DNA of 7,992 nt, taken from the NCBI GenBank assembly GCA_016182705.1, contig JACPGA010000270.1, positions 1-7,992 on the forward strand, written 5' to 3'. The stretch comes from Deltaproteobacteria bacterium. GTDB lineage: Bacteria > Desulfobacterota > GWC2-55-46. The position numbers were made by a program, and so were the translations under genes. The notes beneath the pieces are model-generated. The model searched no databases, was not told where the DNA came from, and saw nothing but the letters and a program-made list of their open reading frames with translations. Below, one piece after another: positions 1 to 5,765 of this stretch; position 1 is the stretch's first letter, and each line of letters starts with the position of its first letter.

Positions 1-655
<655 letters not shown>

Positions 656-691
656 TTAAGCTCCTTTGGAAGTTAAAACCTTATTTAAAAA

Positions 692-721
692 ATACTAACA
701 GAAATCAATTTGTTTTGGCAA
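692..721 (-). promoter_or_regulatory. Candidate sigma-70 promoter for mreB
   Basis: On the minus strand TTGCCA (721-716) is followed after 18 nt by TAGTAT (697-692). TAGTAT is preceded by TGT, giving an extended -10 (TGn). The site lies in AT-rich DNA about 43 nt upstream of the mreB start codon. The match is by eye and the -10 is only 4/6. Confidence 0.4.
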
Positions 722-740
722 GTGAAATAATATAAAATAG

Positions 741-769
741 TTGAATTTACCGGCAGATTTCATTATGAT
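741..769 (+). promoter_or_regulatory. Candidate sigma-70 promoter for the ppiD-like gene
   Basis: TTGAAT (741-746), a 17-nt spacer and TATGAT (764-769) give near-consensus -35 and -10 boxes at ideal spacing. The predicted start is near 776, leaving a leader of about 55 nt before the ATG at 832. It lies back to back with the candidate mreB promoter in an AT-rich 182-base divergent gap. Confidence 0.55.
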
Positions 770-831
770 GACTGATTGAACCCAATTATTCAGTGACCGG
801 GGTTACGCGACCGGCCTTGCAGGAGGTAGTA

Positions 832-2748
832 ATGCTCGAAAGTTTCAGAAAAAGGCGCAACTCAGCGTTTATAGTAGTAGCTTTTGCCGCGATAATAATA
901 GTTTTCATATTCTGGGGTGTCGGTCCCAGCGGCAACGGGGAGAACGACTCCAGCGTTGTCGCGACCGTCAACGGCGAGGCCATTCCTTACAGGGAGTACG
1001 CGAACCTGTACAAGAAAGAGCAGGAATACTACAAAGAGACATTCAAGGAACAGTTTACGGACGAGATGGCCAGAAAGCTCAATCTCAAGCAGAAGGCCGT
1101 TGACATACTCATAAACAGGGTGCTCGCGATAGAAGAGGCCGAATCGCAGGGCATGAAAGTAACCCCTGAAGAGGTCCAGCAGGCGATATCGGCAATACCG
1201 GTGTTCAGCAAGGACGGCGCTTTCGACAAGGAGCTGTACTTCAAGGTGCTGAGCTCGAACCGCATCAAGCCGGCTGAATTTGAGAAGAGCGTCGAGGCCG
1301 ACCTCATGACCGCCAAGATAAGGGAAAAGGTCATCAAGGACGTGGCTGTCACGGATCAGGAGTTGAAGGACAGGTACTTCGAGGAGAACAGGAAGATCGA
1401 CTTGAGCTTTGTCGCGCTTGACGCGTCGGTCTCCGGGAAATCGGTTAACGTTACAGACGAAGAAGCCAGGGAGTACTTGAAGAAGAACGCCTCTGACTTC
1501 ATGGTCCCGGCCACGATAAACGCCTTTTATGCCTACGCCGGATACGAGAACATGGCGGCAAAGGCGAAGTTCACCGAAGAAGAGATAAAAAGCTACTACG
1601 AGGCCAACAAGAACAGGTTCGAGACGCAGCCCGCGGTAAAGGCCCGCCATATACTCGTCAGGCCAGACCCCAAGGCAGCCGACCAGGAAAAGGCAAAGGC
1701 TGACGCGAAGAAAAAGATAACCGACCTTCTGCCCAAGGCCAAAAGCGCGAAGTTCGCCGACCTGGCGAAGGCGTTTTCACAGGACCCTGGAAGCGCGAGG
1801 CAGGGCGGAGACCTGGGCTGGTTCCAGAAGGGCGTAATGATAAAGGCCTTCGAGGAAGCGGCGTTCGCCCTTAACAAGGGCGAGGTGAGCGGCGTCATCG
1901 AGACCGAGTTCGGCTTCCATATAATAAAGGTCGAAGACAAGAAAGACGGCGGCTTCCTGCCGCTTAAAGAGGCCGAGCCTTCAATAAAGCAGGCTCTTGC
2001 CGGAGACAAGGCAAAGGCCATTGCCAGGGAGGCCTTGATGACCCTGGACGCTAAAGTGGCTCAGGCAAAAACCGCCGAAGATATAAAGAAAGCCGCCTCA
2101 GCTGACAAGGCGTTGAAGCCCGCGCTTACCGGCATGTTCTCGGAAGACGACATGGGAGTGGAGCTTGCCAGGAACGAACAGCTGAGGACCGCAGCTTTCA
2201 GCCTCGCGCCCGGCCAGGTCGGACGCATAGTAGAGACCGAAGAGGGCGCGTACCTCGTGCGCCTTGTCGAAAGAAAGGACGCGCATGTACCTGAGTTTGC
2301 CGAAGTGGCTTCTGACGTAAAGACGATAATCGCCGAGGAGAAAGCGGGCAAGGAAGCTGAAGCCAGGGCCAGGGCGCTTCTCGAACGGGCCAAAAAGGGC
2401 GAGGACCTCGCGGTCATCGCCAAGGCTGAAAAGCTCAAGATGGAGCAGTCAGGCTTTTTCGCGCGCACTGAGGGCTTCATGCCAAGGACGGGCATATTCG
2501 TCGGCGACAAGGAAGCTTTGTTCAAACTCGCTTCAGGCGCGTATTACCCTGAAGTAGTCTCCCATAACGGCAGGCATTTTATCTTCAGGCTCTCCGGCGT
2601 CAAGGAAGCGGACGAGGCGGCTTTCGAGCCTCGCAAGGAAGAGCTCAAGGCAAGGCTCCTTGCTGAAAAGCAGGACCAGGCTTTAAGCGGCTGGCTTAAG
2701 AGCCTGCGTGAGAAGGCGAAGATAACCATTAACGAGTCAGTACTCTAA
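832..2748 (+). CDS. ppiD: PpiD-type membrane-anchored periplasmic peptidyl-prolyl isomerase/chaperone (SurA_N plus parvulin domains)
   Basis: A 638-residue protein; E. coli PpiD is 623. It has a short basic N-terminus (MLESFRKRRN), one hydrophobic helix at about residues 12-30 and a large exported part, so it should be anchored in the inner membrane facing the periplasm. Residues ~35-260 resemble the SurA/PpiD chaperone module. The parvulin domain runs from about 270 (KARHILV) to 368 (FGFHIIKV) and includes the typical SQDPGSARQGGDLGWF loop. Family members act at the Sec translocon on emerging envelope proteins. The C-terminal ~270 residues hold two degenerate copies of the parvulin end motif (~454-490 and ~562-600). 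ATG 832 is preferred over an in-frame ATG at 793 because AGGAGG sits at 821-826, 5 nt upstream, and the protein then begins with a normal PpiD N-terminus. The gene appears monocistronic: a promoter lies upstream and a terminator immediately downstream. PpiD is the best family call; a SurA-like assignment is less likely given the membrane anchor. Confidence 0.9.
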   Translation: MLESFRKRRNSAFIVVAFAAIIIVFIFWGVGPSGNGENDSSVVATVNGEAIPYREYANLYKKEQEYYKETFKEQFTDEMARKLNLKQKAVDILINRVLAIEEAESQGMKVTPEEVQQAISAIPVFSKDGAFDKELYFKVLSSNRIKPAEFEKSVEADLMTAKIREKVIKDVAVTDQELKDRYFEENRKIDLSFVALDASVSGKSVNVTDEEAREYLKKNASDFMVPATINAFYAYAGYENMAAKAKFTEEEIKSYYEANKNRFETQPAVKARHILVRPDPKAADQEKAKADAKKKITDLLPKAKSAKFADLAKAFSQDPGSARQGGDLGWFQKGVMIKAFEEAAFALNKGEVSGVIETEFGFHIIKVEDKKDGGFLPLKEAEPSIKQALAGDKAKAIAREALMTLDAKVAQAKTAEDIKKAASADKALKPALTGMFSEDDMGVELARNEQLRTAAFSLAPGQVGRIVETEEGAYLVRLVERKDAHVPEFAEVASDVKTIIAEEKAGKEAEARARALLERAKKGEDLAVIAKAEKLKMEQSGFFARTEGFMPRTGIFVGDKEALFKLASGAYYPEVVSHNGRHFIFRLSGVKEADEAAFEPRKEELKARLLAEKQDQALSGWLKSLREKAKITINESVL

Positions 2749-2767
2749 GGGATATCCATGTTACGAT

Positions 2768-2806
2768 GAGAAGGGCCGGTGTTAGCACCGGCCCTTCTTA
2801 ATTTTT
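2768..2806 (+). terminator. Rho-independent terminator after the ppiD-like gene
   Basis: Arms AAGGGCCGGTG (2771-2781) and CACCGGCCCTT (2786-2796) pair perfectly around the loop TTAG. Two further pairs plus a G-T extend the stem outward to 2768/2799. The tail is CTTCTTAATTTTT, so the T-run is interrupted, but the stem is strong and lies 20 nt past the stop codon. It separates this gene from proS. Confidence 0.85.
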
Positions 2807-2850
2807 AAAGCACTCTCTACAGAATAAAACTCAGACGGAGAAAACATAAC

Positions 2851-4545
2851 ATGCGCTATTCGAGGATGCTCCTGCCCACGCTCAAGGAATCTCCTGCCGA
2901 CGCTGAAGTCATAAGCCAGAAGCTCATGATCAGGGCCGGTATGATAAGGAAGGTCGCCGCCGGGGTCTACAACCTCCTTCCAATGGGCCTTCGCGCTGTA
3001 AGGAAAGTCGAGGCCATTGTAAGGGAAGAGATGAACAGGGCCGGCGCCCAGGAAGTCCTCATGCCCATGGTCATACCTGCCGAGCTGTGGCAGGAAAGCG
3101 GCAGGTGGGAAGAGTACGGAAAAGAGCTGCTGCGCATAAAAGACAGGCACAACAGGGAATTCTGTCTCGGGCCCACGCACGAAGAGGTTATAACCGACCT
3201 GGTGAGAAGAGAGGTCAGGAGCTATAAGGACCTGCCCTTGAACCTCTACCAGATACAGACCAAGTTCAGGGACGAGATAAGGCCCAGGTTCGGCCTCATG
3301 AGGGGCAGGGAGTTCGTGATGAAGGACGCCTACTCCTTCCACGCAACTGTCGAGAGCCTGGACGCCGAGTACGAGAACATGCACCGGGCCTACACGAGGA
3401 TTTTCGAGAGGTGCGGCCTGGACTTCAGGGCCGTTGAAGCTGAGACAGGCTCCATAGGCGGAAGGTTCTCCCACGAGTTCATGGTGCTCGCCGAAAGCGG
3501 AGAGGACGCCATAGCGAGCTGCACCAGCTGCACTTATGCCGCCAACGTCGAAAGGGCGGAGATAAGGGAGCCGGGCGTCGCCCCCAATGCCGCCGAACTG
3601 CCGATAGAAAGGGTGTCGACACCGGGGAAGAAGACCATAGAAGAGGTCAGCGCTTTCCTTAAGGCCGTTCCTGAAAAGCTTATAAAGACCCTCATCTACG
3701 AGACAGACAAGGGTCTCATTGCCGCGCTCGTCAGGGGCGATGGCCAGATAAACGAGTTCAAGCTGAGGAACGCCGTGGGAGCTGTGTTCGTAAAGCTTGC
3801 CGAAGAAGAGGCCGTAAGGAAGGCTACCGGAGCGCCCGTGGGCTTCGCTGGCCCGGTGAAGCTTAATATTCCGGTCTACGCCGATTTCAATGTCCGGGGG
3901 ATGAATGACGCGATAACCGGGGCGAACGAGCCTGACGCGCACCTTCTCCATGTGAGCGCGTCAAGGGACTTTCGAGCCGTCTATGTTGATATAAGAAATG
4001 CCGAAGCTGGAGACCGCTGCCCAAGATGCGAGGGCAGCTTCGAGATAAAAAGGGGCATAGAGGTCGGCCACATATTCAAGCTCGGCACGAAGTATTCAGA
4101 GGCAATGGGCGCTAACTTCCTCGACGAGGAAGGCAAGGAGCAGGTCGTTATAATGGGCTGCTACGGCATAGGCGTTGGCAGGACTGCCGCCGCTTCAATT
4201 GAGCAGAACCATGATGAGGCCGGAATAATCTGGCCGAAGCCGCTTGCGCCGTTCGACTGCGAGGTGCTGCCAGTGAACGTCAAGGACGAAGAGACGAAAA
4301 AGGCCGCAGAGGCATTGTACGAAAGCCTTGAAAAGGAGATGGACGTCCTTCTGGACGACAGGGACGAGAGGGCTGGCGTGAAGTTCAAGGACGCTGACCT
4401 TATCGGCATACCGGTGCGCGTGACGATCGGCGAGCGCAACCTGAAGCAGGGCATGGTCGAGATAAAAGACAGAAAGACCGGAGAAGTGCGCCTTGTGGGG
4501 CTGGCCACCGCCGCCGCAGAGGTGAAGAAACTTCTTCAGGCATGA
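2851..4545 (+). CDS. proS: Prolyl-tRNA synthetase, bacterial type with INS editing domain
   Basis: Charges tRNA-Pro with proline in the cytoplasm. The 564 residues match the bacterial class (E. coli 572) and have all class II landmarks. These are the motif 1 region near residues 45-75, the GPTHEEV loop (107-113), motif 2 [10 protein letters not shown] (139-148) with VMKDAYSFH after it, and motif 3 GCYGIGVGR (436-444). The editing insertion (YbaK-like) occupies about 235-388. It contains K279 in KLIKTL, at the position of the E. coli editing lysine, so hydrolysis of Ala-tRNA-Pro is probably retained. The anticodon-binding domain follows from about 465. Two CxxC pairs (C224/C227 and C390/C393) flank the insertion and may bind a metal. 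The start has GGAG at 2837-2840, spaced 10 nt, and the N-terminus [13 protein letters not shown] is typical of ProRS. Terminators on both sides suggest its own transcript, though no convincing promoter was seen in 2800-2850. Confidence 0.97.
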   Translation: MRYSRMLLPTLKESPADAEVISQKLMIRAGMIRKVAAGVYNLLPMGLRAVRKVEAIVREEMNRAGAQEVLMPMVIPAELWQESGRWEEYGKELLRIKDRHNREFCLGPTHEEVITDLVRREVRSYKDLPLNLYQIQTKFRDEIRPRFGLMRGREFVMKDAYSFHATVESLDAEYENMHRAYTRIFERCGLDFRAVEAETGSIGGRFSHEFMVLAESGEDAIASCTSCTYAANVERAEIREPGVAPNAAELPIERVSTPGKKTIEEVSAFLKAVPEKLIKTLIYETDKGLIAALVRGDGQINEFKLRNAVGAVFVKLAEEEAVRKATGAPVGFAGPVKLNIPVYADFNVRGMNDAITGANEPDAHLLHVSASRDFRAVYVDIRNAEAGDRCPRCEGSFEIKRGIEVGHIFKLGTKYSEAMGANFLDEEGKEQVVIMGCYGIGVGRTAAASIEQNHDEAGIIWPKPLAPFDCEVLPVNVKDEETKKAAEALYESLEKEMDVLLDDRDERAGVKFKDADLIGIPVRVTIGERNLKQGMVEIKDRKTGEVRLVGLATAAAEVKKLLQA

Positions 4546-4586
4546 AAAATGATGAGCGGGCCTTGGCCTGTTCATTCGCATAAAAT

Positions 4587-4623
4587 AAAAAGCCGCCGTC
4601 CCAAAAGGGACGGCGGCTTTTTT
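4587..4623. terminator. Bidirectional rho-independent terminator shared by proS and the PEP-CTERM gene
   Basis: Arms AGCCGCCGTCCC (4591-4602) and GGGACGGCGGCT (4607-4618) form a perfect 12-bp stem with loop AAAA. On the plus strand six T's follow directly (4618-4623). The A-run at 4587-4590 gives a T-run on the minus strand. It lies 42 nt after the proS stop and 10 nt beyond the stop of the convergent minus-strand gene, so it should end both transcripts. Confidence 0.93.
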
Positions 4624-4632
4624 AATGCCGGT

Positions 4633-4845
4633 TTATTCTGCCGACTTTCTCTTCTTAAGATAGATAGCACCGATAGCCGCTCCAAGAAGGGCCATTGTGC
4701 CGGGCTCTGGCACGGCGTGGTTGTTGCCGTTGGTGGGGCACTCGTTGTTGTAACCATTTCCGTTCCTTACTCCCGCAAAGCTGTCGACGGGGCTGAATAC
4801 CATGAGACTCATTGCTACGAGCGCGGCTGCGGCGAGTGTCTTCAT
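4633..4845 (-). CDS. Short PEP-CTERM sorting domain protein (70 aa)
   Basis: A very small exported protein. Residues 1-24 are a Sec signal peptide (MKTLAAAALV...VDSFA, cleavage probably after A24). Residues 45-70 form a full PEP-CTERM tail: VPEPGT, the hydrophobic stretch MALLGAAIGAIYL, then KKRKSAE. In this family the tail is recognised by an exosortase (EpsH-type) in the inner membrane, which cleaves near the PEP motif and releases the protein toward the surface or extracellular matrix. Only about 20-24 residues (25-48) lie between signal and PEP; they are Asn/Gly-rich (seven N, four G) with one cysteine, C36. ATG 4845 has AAGGAGG on the minus strand (4858-4852), 6 nt upstream. The 3' end runs into a shared terminator. 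A sigma-54-like promoter lies just upstream, which fits known PEP-CTERM regulation. The function of the mature peptide is unknown, and no exosortase gene lies in the window. Confidence 0.9.
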   Translation of the reverse strand: MKTLAAAALVAMSLMVFSPVDSFAGVRNGNGYNNECPTNGNNHAVPEPGTMALLGAAIGAIYLKKRKSAE

Positions 4846-4892
4846 TAACGGCCTCCTTGAGAGTGGGTTTTTTGAAGCTCACCCCTATGCAT

Positions 4893-4909
4893 AAGCAAAA
4901 GGCATGCCG
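4893..4909 (-). promoter_or_regulatory. Candidate sigma-54 (RpoN) -24/-12 promoter for the PEP-CTERM gene
   Basis: The minus strand reads CGGCATGCCTTTTGCTT from 4909 to 4893. Against TGGCACG-N4-TTGCW it keeps the invariant GG (4908-4907) and GC (4896-4895) exactly 10 nt apart, plus GGCA, the G and TTGCT. It misses only the first T and the C of CACG. The predicted start is near 4883, giving a leader of about 38 nt that contains the AAGGAGG site. PEP-CTERM genes in several bacteria depend on RpoN with the PrsK/PrsR system, which supports the call. It is a visual match, not scored. Confidence 0.6.
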
Positions 4910-4915
4910 CCTTGA

Positions 4916-4976
4916 AAAATCATTTAAAATCAGGATGTTTTCTGTTGAAAGCTTTTCACTGGTGTAAAATGATTTT
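4916..4976. repeat. 10-bp inverted repeat upstream of the sigma-54 site (possible activator sites)
   Basis: AAAATCATTT at 4916-4925 recurs as its reverse complement AAATGATTTT at 4967-4976. The two copies lie about 33-42 and 84-93 nt upstream of the predicted start of the minus-strand PEP-CTERM transcript, where a sigma-54 enhancer-binding protein could bind. The DNA is AT-rich here, so chance is a real alternative. Confidence 0.25.
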
Positions 4977-5099
4977 ATAGCTGAGCTGGCAGACGAAAAC
5001 TTAAGGTCTTGATTTATTTGAGTTCCGTTCTTTTCTCCCTGAGAAAATCTTTTTACACTGTACATCCTCTAAAGGAAGTTTTTTTTCTTTTGCATCCGG

Positions 5100-5127
5100 T
5101 TGACAATCCGTATTTTTGAAGTATCCT
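5100..5127 (+). promoter_or_regulatory. Candidate sigma-70 promoter for the DUF3015-DUF4105 pair
   Basis: A perfect TTGACA (5100-5105) is followed after 16 nt by TATCCT (5122-5127, 4/6). The predicted start near 5134 would give a leader of about 140 nt before the DUF3015 start at 5274. The rest of 4846-5273 holds only the other sites listed here and AT-rich DNA; I see no further gene. Confidence 0.45.
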
Positions 5128-5156
5128 CTTAAAAAAACCTGCTCAGGAGGTGGGGG

Positions 5157-5198
5157 ATGAAAACAGCCTTGCCTAGGGAGAGACCGCGGGCAGGGTGA
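5157..5198 (+). CDS. Possible 13-codon leader ORF upstream of the DUF3015 gene
   Basis: ATG at 5157 follows AGGAGG (5145-5150) at 6-nt spacing and reads MKTALPRERPRAG then TGA (5196-5198). It lies about 23 nt inside the transcript expected from the candidate promoter at 5100-5127. Its stop codon falls in the loop of a hairpin: GCGGGCAG (5186-5193) pairs with CTGTCCGC (5203-5210), and GAGA/TCTC extends the stem after a 2-nt bulge. Either it is a translated leader peptide or a chance start behind a purine-rich stretch. The ribosome site is as good as those of the real genes nearby, which is the main reason to list it. Confidence 0.3.
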   Translation: MKTALPRERPRAG

Positions 5199-5273
5199 GC
5201 CGCTGTCCGCTCTCGGTGCTTACGATTTGTCGTTGACGCAAAAATAATAAAAACAAAAACCAGGAGGCCATTA

Positions 5274-5765
5274 ATGAAACGGTTGATACTCGCAGGTTCG
5301 TCGCTCTTCTTTGCAGGTGTTCTTTTTATGCTCCCCTCCGGAGTCTCAGCCCAGACTACATTTGACACGAACGTCGGCTGCGGCCTTGGAAACATGCTCT
5401 TTGAAGCTTCAGGGCAGGACAGGATCCTTCACCAGGTGTTGGCGGTCACTACCAACGGCACCTTCGGGAACCAGACCTTCGGCATCTCTTCCGGCACGCT
5501 CGGCTGCCAGCAGCCCACAAAGGTAGCTTCGCACCAGAAGCTCGAAAGGTTCGTAGCCGACAATATGGACGCCCTCGCGCAGGACATGGCCTCTGGCAGG
5601 GGTGAAGCGGTCCATACGCTCGCGGAGCTTATGAATGTATCCGTCGATGACAGGGCGGCTTTCTATACGCTCCTTCAGGCCAACTTCAACGACATATACA
5701 CAACCGCTTCGGTTGAGTATTCTGACGTGATAGAGAATATCAACAGAATTGTATCCAATTCGTAA
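5274..5765 (+). CDS. DUF3015 family exported protein
   Basis: A 163-residue protein with a clear signal peptide: MKRLILAGSS, a hydrophobic core to about residue 20, and cleavage probably after VSA (residue 26). The mature part has the DUF3015 signature: GCGLGNMLF (35-43), LAVTTNGTFGNQTFGISSGTLGC (56-78), then a helical C-terminal half (~82-163). C36 and C78 are the only cysteines in the mature chain and could form a disulfide in the periplasm. The family has no established function as far as I know. The start is fixed by AGGAGG at 5262-5267, 6 nt upstream of ATG. The stop at 5763-5765 overlaps the possible TTG start of the next gene. A terminator-like hairpin begins 28 nt after the stop, so the downstream gene may be expressed only by readthrough or coupled translation. 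Confidence 0.88.
   Translation: MKRLILAGSSLFFAGVLFMLPSGVSAQTTFDTNVGCGLGNMLFEASGQDRILHQVLAVTTNGTFGNQTFGISSGTLGCQQPTKVASHQKLERFVADNMDALAQDMASGRGEAVHTLAELMNVSVDDRAAFYTLLQANFNDIYTTASVEYSDVIENINRIVSNS

Noticed and set aside
862..1650. 262-codon open frame on the minus strand opposite the ppiD-like gene
   Set aside because: Fully antisense to a recognisable chaperone/parvulin gene, with no start signals or recognisable domains.
2782..3951. 389-codon open frame on the minus strand opposite proS
   Set aside because: It lies entirely antisense to an unmistakable ProRS, its sequence looks like no family and it has no ribosome site. GC-rich codon bias explains the openness.
4983..4999. Second sigma-54 site reading toward the DUF3015 gene (TGGCAGACG...)
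   Set aside because: There is no GC at the required distance from GG, so the -12 element is missing.
4655..5065. 136-codon minus-strand frame overlapping the PEP-CTERM gene
   Set aside because: The PEP-CTERM frame has a signal peptide, sorting tail and strong ribosome site. The longer frame is a shadow running through AT-rich intergenic DNA.
5180..5245. Possible c-di-GMP-I (GEMM) riboswitch because of GACGCAAA at about 5235-5242
   Set aside because: The conserved upstream CACAGGGCAAACC-like segment and the tetraloop-receptor helices are absent, and what follows is plain A-rich sequence.
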